A stretch of DNA of 64,000 nt, taken from Myxococcota bacterium (lineage in GTDB: Bacteria; Myxococcota_A; UBA9160; SMWR01). The translations under genes were made by a program, and so were the position numbers. Shown in pieces: positions 8,851 through 17,362 of this stretch. A model generated the notes under the pieces. That model had not been told where the DNA came from, made no database searches, and saw only the letters and a list, made by a program, of their open reading frames with translations. Every line of letters begins with the position of its first letter. Position 1 is the first letter of the stretch. The stretch lies in NCBI GenBank assembly GCA_039030075.1, contig JBCCEW010000001.1, positions 186,001 through 250,000 on the forward strand, written 5' to 3'.

Positions 8851-9600
8851 ATGGGACTCGTGCGCGAAGACGCGGGCGGCATCGCGACCCTCACGCTCAA
8901 CCGGCCCGAGAAGCTGAACGCCCTCGACATTCCGTCGATCGTGGCGCTTCGCGAGGAGATCGATCGCCTGGCGGTCGACGAGAACGTGGCGTGTGTCGTG
9001 CTCACCGGCGCCGGTCGTTCGTTCTGCGCGGGGCACGACCTCGAGTCGATCGCTGCGGGCGAGCGTGCGCCGAGCAAGCACTTCGAGTCCGAGACCGTCG
9101 AGGCGCTCGAACAGCTGCCGATGCCGACGATCGCGAAGATCCGCGGCCACTGCTTCACGGGCGGGCTGGAGCTCGCCCTGGGTTGCGACCTCCTCATCGC
9201 AGCCGAAGACGCGAAGCTCGGCGACACCCACGGCCAGTGGGGCCTCGTACCCGTCTGGGGCATGAGCGTTCGCCTGCCCGAGCGGGTCGGGCTGCCCACC
9301 GCCAAGGAGCTGATGTTCACCAGCCGACGCATCTCGGGGAGCGAGGCGGGGGAGATCGGTCTGGTCGACCGGGTCTGTCCCGCGGAGCAGCTCGACGCCA
9401 GCGTCGACGCGCTCGCCGCCGAGATCGCCGCCAACTCGCCCGACACCAATCGGATGGTGAAGCGCCTGCTGCGGACCCACGCCGATACGCCGCGCTCTCG
9501 CGCCCTCGACTACGAGCGCCAGGCCCCCTACGGCATGCCCCGGGACATGAAGGAGCGCATGGGCGGGCGGCCGTCGCGCAAGAAAGCCGACCCCGCCTAG
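8851..9600 (+). CDS. Enoyl-CoA hydratase/isomerase family protein
   Basis: 249 residues of crotonase fold with AAAGGAG before the ATG. GRSFCAGHDL provides one oxyanion-hole segment and HCFTGGLELALGCD the second. The Glu in GLELAL corresponds to the first catalytic Glu of enoyl-CoA hydratase, but the second Glu-bearing segment is replaced by THGQWGLVPVWG. It may therefore act on an unusual substrate or catalyse another crotonase reaction such as isomerisation or C-C hydrolysis. It sits 28 bases after the ligase gene and before the dehydrogenase pair. Confidence 0.9.
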   Translation: MGLVREDAGGIATLTLNRPEKLNALDIPSIVALREEIDRLAVDENVACVVLTGAGRSFCAGHDLESIAAGERAPSKHFESETVEALEQLPMPTIAKIRGHCFTGGLELALGCDLLIAAEDAKLGDTHGQWGLVPVWGMSVRLPERVGLPTAKELMFTSRRISGSEAGEIGLVDRVCPAEQLDASVDALAAEIAANSPDTNRMVKRLLRTHADTPRSRALDYERQAPYGMPRDMKERMGGRPSRKKADPA

Positions 9601-9610
9601 GGGGTTCTCG

Positions 9611-9627
9611 GGCCCGGTTGCCGGGCC
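9611..9627 (+). terminator. GC-rich hairpin after the hydratase gene
   Basis: GGCCCGG (9611-9617), loop TTG, CCGGGCC (9621-9627): a perfect 7-bp stem starting 11 bases after the hydratase stop. There is no T-run, so it may be a weak terminator or an mRNA-stabilising hairpin before the separately promoted dehydrogenase pair. Confidence 0.4.
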
Positions 9628-9688
9628 GGCCCCTTGCTCCGGGGAGCGACCGCGACCGTCGCGGACCGGCGGCCCGGGCCCGATGGAC

Positions 9689-9694
9689 TAGGAT
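9689..9694 (+). promoter_or_regulatory. -10-like hexamer TAGGAT upstream of the first dehydrogenase pair
   Basis: TAGGAT lies 47 bases before the ATG at 9741, after the hairpin at 9611-9627. It belongs to the recurrent hexamer class and suggests that the dehydrogenase pair has its own promoter. Confidence 0.35.
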
Positions 9695-9740
9695 GCATGG
9701 CCGCGCCCGGCTCGTCCCGGGCCGCCCAAGGGAGACCCCC

Positions 9741-10958
9741 ATGCCCGATTCCACGGACGCCCTCGAGACCTTCCGCGGCGAGGCCCGCGCCTGGCTCGAG
9801 GAGAACTTCCCCAAGTCGATCGCCCACCGCGGCTCCGAGCTGATCGGGATGGAGCACGTGGCGGAGGACGCCGACCTGGACCTCTGGTGCCAGCGCCTCG
9901 GCGCGAAGGGCTGGGCCACCCCGACCTGGCCCTCCGAGTACGGCGGTGGCGGGCTCTCCCAGCTCGAGGCCGAGGTCCTGCGCAAGGAGATGTCGGCGCT
10001 CGGCGCGTTCAACCCGCTCACCGTCAAGGCCGGTATGGGCATCACGATGGTGGGCCCGACGATCCTCGAGTACGGCACCGAAGAGCAGAAGCAGCGCCAC
10101 ATCCCGCCGATCTGCCGCGGCGAGGTCTTCTGGGCGCTGGGCTACTCCGAGCCGAACGCGGGCTCGGACCTCGCGTCGCTCCAGTGCAAGGCGGAGGACA
10201 AGGGCGACCACTGGCTCGTCAACGGCCAGAAGACCTGGACCTCGGGCGCGAACATCGCCCAGTGGATCGGTTGCCTGGTGCGCACCGACCCCGACGCGCC
10301 GAAGCGCGACGGCATCAGCTTCCTGATCCTCGACATGAACCAGCCCGGCATCGAGACGCGTCCGATCGAGCTGATCGCGGGGGCGTCGCCTTTCTGCGAG
10401 ACCTTCTTCAACGACGCGACGACGCCGAAGGGTGAGCTGCTCGGGCCGCTGAATGGGGGTTGGACCGTCGGCAAGCGCCTGCTCCAGCACGAGCGCGCCA
10501 GTCAGACCGGCGCTCGCGGTGCCGGTGGCGCGGCGGCCAAGAAGTCGATCCACGCACTCGCGAAGGAATACGTGGGCACCGACGCCGAGGGGCGCGTCGC
10601 CGATCCCGAGCTGCGCACCCGGATCACCGCCCACCTGATGAACGCCAAGGCCCAGAACCTGACTCTGTCGCGCATGATCGCCGAAGCCCGCGGCAACGCG
10701 AAGGTGTCGGCGACGGCGTCGATCATGAAGAACGCGGCGTCCGACGTCTCCCAGGAGCGGGCCGAGCTCGCGATCGAGATCCTGGGTCACTCCGGTCTGG
10801 GCTGGGAAGGCGATCCTTTCGAGGATCACGAGCTCGAGGCCGTGCGTCACTGGCTCTCGGGGAAGGCCATTTCGATCTACGGCGGCTCCTACGAGATCCA
10901 GAACAACATCATCGCGAAGAACATTCTCGGCCTGCCCGAGAGCACCCAACGCGGCTGA
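9741..10958 (+). CDS. Acyl-CoA dehydrogenase, long subunit of pair A
   Basis: 405 residues; start chosen at the ATG after GGGAGA rather than far-upstream in-frame codons. N-terminal helical domain with PTWPSEYGGGG, middle beta domain with GYSEPNAGSDLAS and a KTWTSGA loop, and C-terminal FAD domain with IYGGSYEIQNNIIAKNILGLP. The Glu of LLQHERAS aligns with the G-helix Glu of isovaleryl-CoA dehydrogenase, the likely base, whereas the position of the medium-chain-enzyme Glu is Gly in YGGS. This pattern, with a shorter partner next door, is that of heterotetrameric FadE proteins of sterol side-chain catabolism. It desaturates acyl-CoA and would pass electrons to ETF. Confidence 0.93.
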   Translation: MPDSTDALETFRGEARAWLEENFPKSIAHRGSELIGMEHVAEDADLDLWCQRLGAKGWATPTWPSEYGGGGLSQLEAEVLRKEMSALGAFNPLTVKAGMGITMVGPTILEYGTEEQKQRHIPPICRGEVFWALGYSEPNAGSDLASLQCKAEDKGDHWLVNGQKTWTSGANIAQWIGCLVRTDPDAPKRDGISFLILDMNQPGIETRPIELIAGASPFCETFFNDATTPKGELLGPLNGGWTVGKRLLQHERASQTGARGAGGAAAKKSIHALAKEYVGTDAEGRVADPELRTRITAHLMNAKAQNLTLSRMIAEARGNAKVSATASIMKNAASDVSQERAELAIEILGHSGLGWEGDPFEDHELEAVRHWLSGKAISIYGGSYEIQNNIIAKNILGLPESTQRG

Positions 10959-10991
10959 ACCGAGACCGTTCACCGAACGGCAACGAGCCGA

Positions 10992-11007
10992 CGGCCCCTT
11001 CGGGCCG
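10992..11007 (+). other. Intercistronic hairpin within dehydrogenase pair A
   Basis: CGGCCC (10992-10997), loop CTTC, GGGCCG (11002-11007) form a perfect stem in the 68-base gap between the two dehydrogenase genes. It may be an mRNA stability or partial-termination element; there is no T-run. Confidence 0.35.
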
Positions 11008-11026
11008 CGGCTACGGGGAATGACAG

Positions 11027-12175
11027 ATGGCGGCACTCACCGAAGAACAGAACCTGCTGAAGGAACAGGCGAAGACCTGGGCCGGCGAAGAAGCACCCGT
11101 CGCGAAGTTTCGCGAGATGCGCGACCGCAAGACCGAGGCCGGTTTCGACAAGGCGACGTGGGCGGGGATCGGCGAGCTCGGCTGGCCCGGCATCGTGGTG
11201 CCCGAGGCTTTCGGCGGCGTCGACATGGGTCACCTCACCTTCGGCGTGGTGCTCGAAGAGCTGGGCCGCCAGCTCACCGCCTCGCCGCTGCTCGCCTCGG
11301 GGCTCGTCGGCGCAAATGCGCTGCGCCTGGCGGGATCGGAAGCGCAGCAGTCCGCCTGGCTGCCGGGCATCGCCGATGCCACCGCGATCGTCACCCTCGC
11401 CGTCGACGAGAGGCCCCATCACGCTCCGTACGGCACGGCCCTCCAGGCCGAGAAGACGGGTGCCGGGTACCGCCTGAGTGGCGAGAAGAAGCACGTCCTA
11501 GAGGGGGGCAGCGCCGACGCCTTCGTCGTGGTCGCGCGGACCGGCGGCAAGCCGGGCGACGCCGAAGGGCTCTCCCTGTTCCTCGTCGAGGCGGGGCAGG
11601 GCGGCGTTTCGAGCCAGCGCCTGACCCTCGCCGACAGCCGTGGGTACGCGAACGTGAACTTCGACGGCGTGGAAGTCGGGGCCGATGCCCTACTCGGCAG
11701 CGAGGGCGGTGCGGCGCCGGTCCTCGATCAGATCCTCGATCGCGCCCGGGCCGGTCTCGCCGCCGAGATGCTCGGCGTGGCGGGCCAGTCCTTCGACATG
11801 ACGCTCGACTACCTGAAGAACCGGGTGCAGTTCGGCGAGGTGATCGGCGGTTTCCAGGCGCTGGGGCACCGGGCGGCCGAGTGCTTCACGAAGCTCGAAC
11901 TCACCCGCTCCTGCGTCGAAGCTGCGCTCCAGGCCATCGACGAGGCCGGCGACTCCCATTCCCAAGAGCTGGCCCTGCTGTGTTCGCTGTCGAAGGCGAA
12001 GGCCGGCGATTTCCTGCACCACATGTCGAACGAGATGATCCAGCTCCACGGGGGCATCGGGGTCACCGACGAGTTCGACGCAGGCCTCTATCTCAAGCGC
12101 GCCCGCGCAACCGAGGCGACCTTCGGGAACGCCTCCTTTCATCGCGATCGCTACGCGACATTGCTCGGCTACTGA
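11027..12175 (+). CDS. Acyl-CoA dehydrogenase, short subunit of pair A
   Basis: 382 residues of ACAD fold. It has the C-terminal MIQLHGGIGVTDEFDAGLYLKRA segment typical of the short partner in FadE heteromers, and lacks the H-E-R motif that supplies the G-helix Glu in the long partner (here ARAGLAAEMLG). The middle domain is divergent. By analogy with described heterotetrameric FadE pairs, the long subunit would carry the catalytic base and this one part of the FAD site. No strong ribosome site is visible immediately before the ATG. The hotdog gene follows 14 bases later. Confidence 0.9.
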   Translation: MAALTEEQNLLKEQAKTWAGEEAPVAKFREMRDRKTEAGFDKATWAGIGELGWPGIVVPEAFGGVDMGHLTFGVVLEELGRQLTASPLLASGLVGANALRLAGSEAQQSAWLPGIADATAIVTLAVDERPHHAPYGTALQAEKTGAGYRLSGEKKHVLEGGSADAFVVVARTGGKPGDAEGLSLFLVEAGQGGVSSQRLTLADSRGYANVNFDGVEVGADALLGSEGGAAPVLDQILDRARAGLAAEMLGVAGQSFDMTLDYLKNRVQFGEVIGGFQALGHRAAECFTKLELTRSCVEAALQAIDEAGDSHSQELALLCSLSKAKAGDFLHHMSNEMIQLHGGIGVTDEFDAGLYLKRARATEATFGNASFHRDRYATLLGY

Positions 12176-12189
12176 GCGGGGAGAGCGGG

Positions 12190-13134
12190 ATGGCCCACGC
12201 AGCGGGTGCGCTCCGCGTGCTGCACGAGAGTGTGGTACGCGAGGACGAAATCGACGATCTCGGACACATGAACGTCCGTCACTACGCGACGCGCGCGCTG
12301 GCGTCGACGGATCGCCTGCTCGGTGAGCTGGGCGTGGACGCGGCGTGCTTCGGCAGTGCGGGCCCGCTTGCCCACGACCTGCCGCGCATGTTCACCCGCT
12401 ACCACCGGGAACAGCACACGGGTGCGGCCCTCGAGGTGCACGGAGGTCTGATCCGCATCGACGACGCTTGCCTGCGGATCTACCACGAGCTCCGAAACCC
12501 GGCGCGGGAAGAGCTGGCCGCGACCTTCTGCCACGACGTCGAGTTCCGGCTGCCCGGCGAGCCGGAAGCGCTGGTGATCCCGCGAGCCGCGCGCAAGGAG
12601 CTCGAACGCTCCCTCGCGCTGCGGCCCGAACACGGCGGGCCGCGAAGCATCGACCTCGACGCGCCGCCGGTCGCGCCCAGCCTCGAAGACGCGCTCGCGA
12701 CGGGCCTCGCCTTTCGCAAGCCGCGGCGCATCGACGCCGCCGATTGCGACGCCGAGGGCCGATTGCCCGCCGAAGCGCGGCCCTTCTACATGTGGGGTGG
12801 AGAGCCGCTGGAGGTGCGCGGGAAGCCGCTCGGTCCCCCGGTCTTCGACCTGCCCGACGGCGGGAAGATGGGCCTCGCGTCGATGGAGGCGCGCTCGGTG
12901 ATGGTGCGGCAGCCCATGGCGGGGATGCGGATCCAGAGCTTCGTCGCCAACGTCGAGCTCGCGCGCAAGACGAACCTGCGCCGCTACTGGGTCTTCGACC
13001 TCGACACGCAGGAACTCCTGCTCGCCAACGAAGTCGTCGAGCTCGCACTGCACCTGGGGAAGCGCCGCGCGATCGAGTTCCCGCCCGAGATTCGCGCCGA
13101 TCTCGAAGCGCGCCTGCGCCCCGACCTGCGCTAG
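12190..13134 (+). CDS. Double-hotdog thioesterase-like protein
   Basis: 314 residues with two hotdog-type halves. The first contains EDEIDDLGHMNVRHYATRA (residues about 16-34), the 4HBT-like helix with Asp and Asn-Val-Arg; the second begins near residue 180 and contains FVANVELARKTNLRRYW. The family hydrolyses or handles acyl-CoA thioesters. GGAGAGCGGG precedes the ATG. Last gene of the plus-strand run, it converges with the next gene with a 4-base overlap of stop codons (13131-13134). The substrate is unknown. Confidence 0.8.
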   Translation: MAHAAGALRVLHESVVREDEIDDLGHMNVRHYATRALASTDRLLGELGVDAACFGSAGPLAHDLPRMFTRYHREQHTGAALEVHGGLIRIDDACLRIYHELRNPAREELAATFCHDVEFRLPGEPEALVIPRAARKELERSLALRPEHGGPRSIDLDAPPVAPSLEDALATGLAFRKPRRIDAADCDAEGRLPAEARPFYMWGGEPLEVRGKPLGPPVFDLPDGGKMGLASMEARSVMVRQPMAGMRIQSFVANVELARKTNLRRYWVFDLDTQELLLANEVVELALHLGKRRAIEFPPEIRADLEARLRPDLR

Positions 13135-13913
13135 CGCCCGCGGAAGTCCGGCGTACGGCGCTCGGCCATCGCGCGCGTGCCCTCGCGGAAGTCCTCGGTC
13201 TTCTGGAGCCGATCCTGCTCGGCCTTCTCCCGATCCGTGGCGACGCGGATCGCGGCGGCCAGGTCGCCGCGGAGGGTCTCGCGGATCGACGCGATCGCGA
13301 GGGGCGCCGAGAGCGCGATCTCGTGGGCGAGGGCGAGTGCCTCGGGGCGCACGTCGCTCTGGTCGACCAGGCGGTCGCAGAGACCGATGTCAAAGGCTTC
13401 GTCGCCCTTCACCCGTAGACCGGTGTAAAGGAGCTCGGCCGCCGCCTGGGGGCCGACCAGCCGGGGCAGGGTGACCGAGAGACCAAAACCGTGGTGGAAG
13501 CCCAGTCGCGCGAAGTTGGCGCTGAACCGCGCCTCGGCGCAGGCCACCCGGAAGTCCGGCATCAGCGCCAGGCCGAGCCCCCCGCCGACCGCGGCGCCCT
13601 GGATCGCCGCGACCACCGGGGTGCGCGTCGCGAACAGCCGGACGGCCTCGTCGTAGAGATGGCGACCCGTGTCGTCCTCGACGGGACCCGTGCGTCCCGA
13701 GAAGTCGGCGCCAGCGCAGAAGTGGCGCCCTTCGGATGCGAGCACGATCGCGCGGCAGCCGGCTTCGGCGTCGAGGGCCTCGAAGGCATCGGCGAGGGCT
13801 GCGATCAGGGGACGATCGAAGAAGTTGTTGGGCGGACGCCGGATCTCGGCGAGGGCGACGGCATCGTCGCCGAGGGAGACGTGGACGTCGCCGAAGCGGC
13901 CGAAGGGTTCCAT
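13131..13913 (-). CDS. Enoyl-CoA hydratase/isomerase family protein lacking both canonical Glu
   Basis: 260 residues of crotonase fold with GRHFCAGADF and AAVGGGLGLALMPD as oxyanion-hole segments. At the two positions that carry the catalytic Glu pair in enoyl-CoA hydratase, this protein has Gly (GGGLGLAL) and non-acidic residues (SANFARLGFHHGFG). It keeps the fold and CoA site but should not hydrate by the standard mechanism. Isomerase, hydrolase or decarboxylase activities are possible. It is transcribed with the two downstream dehydrogenase genes on the minus strand or just after them (gap 48 bases). Confidence 0.88.
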   Translation of the reverse strand: MEPFGRFGDVHVSLGDDAVALAEIRRPPNNFFDRPLIAALADAFEALDAEAGCRAIVLASEGRHFCAGADFSGRTGPVEDDTGRHLYDEAVRLFATRTPVVAAIQGAAVGGGLGLALMPDFRVACAEARFSANFARLGFHHGFGLSVTLPRLVGPQAAAELLYTGLRVKGDEAFDIGLCDRLVDQSDVRPEALALAHEIALSAPLAIASIRETLRGDLAAAIRVATDREKAEQDRLQKTEDFREGTRAMAERRTPDFRGR

Positions 13914-13961
13914 GTCGGTGCGACTCCTCGCGGGAACGAAGCGTTCCGGGGGGTAGGCGGT

Positions 13962-15209
13962 TCAGTCCGCGACGTTGCGCGGCACGTCGCGGAAGGGCTT
14001 CCCGGCATCGGTGGTCGGGTCGCGGGGCAGGCCCAGCTGGCGTTCCGCCAGGATGTTGCGCTGGATCTCGTCGGTTCCGCCGGCGATCGATTGGCCCGGT
14101 ACCGAGAGCAGGATCTCCGCGATGATGCCGGCCTCGGGTCCGTCTTCGCCGGCGAGTAGCGCGTCGCTCTCGGAGATCAGGGCGTGGGTGTCGGCGGCCT
14201 GGCGTGCGATGTGGCTACCGCAGAGCTTGCCGATCGACCCTTCCGGCCCGGGCGGTCGGCCCAGCACGCGCGCCTGCTTGGCGCGCTCGGCGGTCCAGCC
14301 GGCGGCCCGCTGGAGTGAGAGGAGCTTCGCGATCTCCTGGCGCACCACCGGGTCGTTGTCGCGCCCGGTTTCGCGGGCGCGCTTCACGATCAGGTCGACG
14401 CGGCCGTAGCGTTGGGGATACCAGACGTAGGGCGCCATCACGTGCGCGCGCTCCTCGCGGTACTCCTCGATCGCGCGGCCACTGCCTTCGAGGGGCGTGT
14501 CGTCGTGGATCCCCGCCAGCCGACGTTCGTGGGCGAGGGTCGCGAGGGCGACGCTCCAGCCCTGGTCGACCTGGCCGATCACCTGGTGGAGCGTGGCCCG
14601 CGCCTCGTTGATGAATACCTCGTTGAAGGACGCGTACCCGTTCATCTGCTGGAGCGGGCGCACCGTAACGCCGGGCTGCTCCATTTCGAAGGCGAAGTAG
14701 CTGATGCCGCGGTGCTTCGGCACGTCCCAGTTGGTGCGCGCCAACAGCATCCCGTACTGGGCGTGATGCGCGCTGGTGTTCCAGACCTTCTGGCCGCTGA
14801 TCACGAACTCGTCGCCGTCGCGATCCGCGCGGGTGGTGAGCCCGGCGAGATCCGAGCCGCTGCCGGGTTCGCTGAAGAGCTGGCACCAGGCGTGCTCGCC
14901 CGTGATGATCGGTCGCAGCAGTGCGCGCTTCAGTTCGTCGGAGCCGTGCTCGAGGATCGTGGGCGCGGCGAGTCCGCTGCCTCCGCCCGAGGCGATCCCC
15001 ACCGCCCCCGCCCGGCGGAACTCCTGGCGCACCACGCTCTCCATGGCGAGCGGCAGCCCGCGCCCGTACCAGGCTTCGGGCCAGGTCGGGCAGCCCCATC
15101 CCGAGTCGGCGAGACGCTCGCGCCAGTCGCGCAAGGAGAGCTCCGGGTCCCAGTGGGCTTCCAGCCAGGCGCGGACTTCCGCGCGTACGCTCGCTTCGGT
15201 GACGGTCAT
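13962..15209 (-). CDS. Acyl-CoA dehydrogenase, long subunit of pair B
   Basis: 415 residues. Start is the ATG whose bases overlap the stop of the upstream partner (ATGA, 15206-15209), so translation is probably coupled. Motifs: GCPTWPEAWYGRG, QLFSEPGSGSDLAGL, KVWNTSAHHAQ, LATLAHERRLAG with the presumed G-helix Glu, and C-terminal IAGGTDEIQRNILAERQLGLP. The family oxidises acyl-CoA at C2-C3 using FAD. Its architecture matches the long partners of pairs A and C. Confidence 0.93.
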   Translation of the reverse strand: MTVTEASVRAEVRAWLEAHWDPELSLRDWRERLADSGWGCPTWPEAWYGRGLPLAMESVVRQEFRRAGAVGIASGGGSGLAAPTILEHGSDELKRALLRPIITGEHAWCQLFSEPGSGSDLAGLTTRADRDGDEFVISGQKVWNTSAHHAQYGMLLARTNWDVPKHRGISYFAFEMEQPGVTVRPLQQMNGYASFNEVFINEARATLHQVIGQVDQGWSVALATLAHERRLAGIHDDTPLEGSGRAIEEYREERAHVMAPYVWYPQRYGRVDLIVKRARETGRDNDPVVRQEIAKLLSLQRAAGWTAERAKQARVLGRPPGPEGSIGKLCGSHIARQAADTHALISESDALLAGEDGPEAGIIAEILLSVPGQSIAGGTDEIQRNILAERQLGLPRDPTTDAGKPFRDVPRNVAD

Positions 15210-16360
15210 GCCGAGGCCTTGCTGGCTCCGAGCTCGAGGAGCCGGGCCATGCGTTCGCGGTGATGGGTGGCGTCGCCGAGCAGGATCGCGGCACTGCGCG
15301 CCCGCTTGAAGTAGAGGTGGCAGTCGTGCTCCCAGGTGAACCCGATGCCCCCGTGAATCTGGATGCTCTCGGTCGCCGCGGTCCGATAGGCGTCGGAGAC
15401 CAGCGCCTTTGTCAGCGCCGCGAGCAGCGGCAGGTCCTCGGCGCCCTCGGCCGCAGCCGCGGCCGCGTGGATCGCGGTCGACTTCGCCAGCTCCACGTCG
15501 ACGAGCATGTCGGCGCACTTGTGTTTGATCGCCTGGAACGAGCCGATCGGCCGCCCGAACTGGACGCGGGTCTTCGCGTACTCGACGGTGGTTTCGAGGA
15601 CGCGCTCGGCGCCGCCGACCATCTCGTGGGCGAGGGCGATACAGGCGAGATCGAGGGTGTGATCGAGGGCGCCGGCGGCGGTTCCCGGCGCGCCCAGCGC
15701 GGCGGCGCGGACGCCTGCGAAGTCGAGCTGGGCGAGTTTGCGGCTGGGATCGAGGCTCTCGAGGCGACGTCGCTCCAGGCCGTCCGCGTCGCCGGCGACC
15801 CAGAAGAGCGACAGGCCGTCGGTTCCGGTGCTGCCCGGGACGCGGGCCACGACGACCAGCCCATCGGCGGAGTGGCCGTCGACGACGAACCGCTTCGATC
15901 CGTCGAGGCGGAAGTCGGCACCGTCGGCCGTCGCCGTCATGGCCACGTCGTGGGGAGACCAGGCACTCGTCTGCTCCGCGAAGGCGAGCGCTGCTCGCTG
16001 GCTTCCGTTCGCGAGGTCCGGCAGCCGCTCCTTCTTCGCGGCGTCGGTCGCGCCATGCGCGATCGCGGTCGCCGCGAGCACGATGGAGCCGAAGTAGGGC
16101 GAGCAGAGCAGGGCGCGTCCCATCTCCTGGAGCACGATGCTCTGCTCGACGGCGGAGAACGCCTGACCGCCGTAGGCCTCGGGGAGGTGGAGCCCCCCGA
16201 CACCGAGGTCGTCGCAGAGGCGCCGCCAGACCGCGGGGTCGAAGCCCGCGTCGTCTTCCATCCAGCGGCGGACTTCGGTCGGCGGCGAATGATCGTCGAG
16301 GAAACGCCGCACGACCGAGCGGAACTCCTCCTGCTCGTCGCTGTAGGTGAGGCTCCGCAC
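15206..16360 (-). CDS. Acyl-CoA dehydrogenase, short subunit of pair B
   Basis: 384 residues of ACAD fold: N-terminal helical domain (YSDEQEEFRSVVRRFLDD), divergent middle domain, and C-terminal QIHGGIGFTWEHDCHLYFKRA. Like the other short partners it lacks the H-E-R motif (CIALAHEMVGG instead). It is first in the minus-strand operon and overlaps its partner by four bases, which supports a 1:1 complex. The codon at 16360 is taken as start because it gives the typical ACAD N-terminus. Confidence 0.9.
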   Translation of the reverse strand: MRSLTYSDEQEEFRSVVRRFLDDHSPPTEVRRWMEDDAGFDPAVWRRLCDDLGVGGLHLPEAYGGQAFSAVEQSIVLQEMGRALLCSPYFGSIVLAATAIAHGATDAAKKERLPDLANGSQRAALAFAEQTSAWSPHDVAMTATADGADFRLDGSKRFVVDGHSADGLVVVARVPGSTGTDGLSLFWVAGDADGLERRRLESLDPSRKLAQLDFAGVRAAALGAPGTAAGALDHTLDLACIALAHEMVGGAERVLETTVEYAKTRVQFGRPIGSFQAIKHKCADMLVDVELAKSTAIHAAAAAAEGAEDLPLLAALTKALVSDAYRTAATESIQIHGGIGFTWEHDCHLYFKRARSAAILLGDATHHRERMARLLELGASKASA

Positions 16361-16409
16361 CGCGCGATCGTATCACCTGGCGCGGGGTCCGCGGCGCGGA
16401 GGTCGCGGG

Positions 16410-16748
16410 CTAGTCGCCGAGCTCGGCCACCCAGGCGTAGAAGGCTTCGGGCGCGCTGGTCAGCGCGATCCCGAATCCCTGGCGCGCGACCGGCGCGGCG
16501 GCCCGGTGTCCTCCCACCACCCGCGCGACGCGACCGAGGATCTCGAAGGTCTCGTTCTCCGAGCGCACCAGCTCGACGCGCACGTCCTGGCCGGCGGGCG
16601 GGGCGGGGCTGCGGGTCTCGAGGAAGAGCCCGGTGGCGGACAGGTTGGACACGAACCCCCGCAGCGTTTCGCCGCCGCAGTGCACGCTGCCCGGAATCCG
16701 GATGCGCTCGCGCTCGAAGCGCCGCTCGTCGCCACCATCCGCGTCCAT
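16410..16748 (-). CDS. PilZ domain protein, probable cyclic-di-GMP receptor
   Basis: 112 residues from the ATG at 16748. The PilZ c-di-GMP motif is present: an RxxxR-type cluster in ERRFERERIRIPG (residues about 8-20), then NLSATGLFLE, the (D/N)xSxxG element. The rest is the beta-barrel and a C-terminal helix (EAFYAWVAELG). Single-domain PilZ proteins pass the c-di-GMP signal to motility, secretion or biofilm machinery. A GGDEF protein and a prepilin are encoded elsewhere in this window, but no direct link is shown. An in-frame start farther upstream would overlap the HxlR gene and adds no domain. Confidence 0.87.
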   Translation of the reverse strand: MDADGGDERRFERERIRIPGSVHCGGETLRGFVSNLSATGLFLETRSPAPPAGQDVRVELVRSENETFEILGRVARVVGGHRAAAPVARQGFGIALTSAPEAFYAWVAELGD

Positions 16749-16812
16749 GCCTTCGTATCGGCGCGGAGCCGGGCCGCCTGGATGCGCGATTTCGCCGAGC
16801 CGGGGAGGCGTT

Positions 16813-17265
16813 TCAGCGCGCCCCGGGGCCGCGCTGGGCTTTGAGGTCGCGCCGGCCGAGGCGGCGGCCGTCGGCGGCGCGCACCTCCATGCGGGGCACC
16901 CGACGTCCGCTCTTGCGATCGTGGAAGACCAGGGGCTCGTTGCCGCGGCCGAAGACCCAGTCATCGCTCCATTCGCGGAGCGACGTCAGCACCGGCAGCA
17001 GGGCCTCGCCCTTCTCGGTGAGGACGTACTCGTAGCGGGTGCCCTGGGTGCCCGCGTCGACCCGCTCGAGGATCTCGCTCTCGACCAGCCGGTTCAGGCG
17101 GTCGCTGAGCACGTTCTTCGCGATGCCGAGATCCGCCTGGAAGTCGGCGAAGCGTCGGATGCCGAAGAAGGCATCGCGGACGATCAGCAGGGTCCACCAA
17201 TCGCCCAGGACGTCCAGCGCCTGGGCGATTCCGCACTGCATGTGATCGAAGCGGGTGCGACTCAC
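16813..17265 (-). CDS. HxlR-family winged-helix transcription regulator
   Basis: 150 residues. MQCGIAQALDVLGDWWTLLIVRD and the following GIRRFADFQADLGIAKNVLSDRL are the HxlR hallmark, including the recognition helix region (about residues 35-62). HxlR proteins are dimeric repressors or activators, often sensing reactive or toxic compounds. The start is a GTG without an obvious ribosome site; TAGGCT lies only about 10 bases upstream, so a leaderless mRNA is possible. A strong dyad lies in the divergent gap to the molybdopterin oxidoreductase gene, its likely target. Confidence 0.92.
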   Translation of the reverse strand: MSRTRFDHMQCGIAQALDVLGDWWTLLIVRDAFFGIRRFADFQADLGIAKNVLSDRLNRLVESEILERVDAGTQGTRYEYVLTEKGEALLPVLTSLREWSDDWVFGRGNEPLVFHDRKSGRRVPRMEVRAADGRRLGRRDLKAQRGPGAR

Positions 17266-17292
17266 AGTCAGGACAGCCTACCGCAGATCGTC

Positions 17293-17322
17293 GGATTCTG
17301 GTTGCATGAAGCAACCAAATCC
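17293..17322. promoter_or_regulatory. Dyad operator candidate between the HxlR and molybdoenzyme genes
   Basis: TGGTTGC (17299-17305), five-base spacer ATGAA, GCAACCA (17311-17317) are perfect inverted arms. The symmetry extends outward to GGATT (17293-17297) and AATCC (17318-17322) with one unpaired base. It lies in the 97-base divergent gap, about 28-57 bases from the HxlR start and 41-70 from the oxidoreductase start. Dyads of this kind next to an HxlR gene are commonly its binding site. Confidence 0.65.
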
Positions 17323-17362
17323 TGGATGCTCTCGTGGCGCGCACCTTCACCAGGAGACTCCC

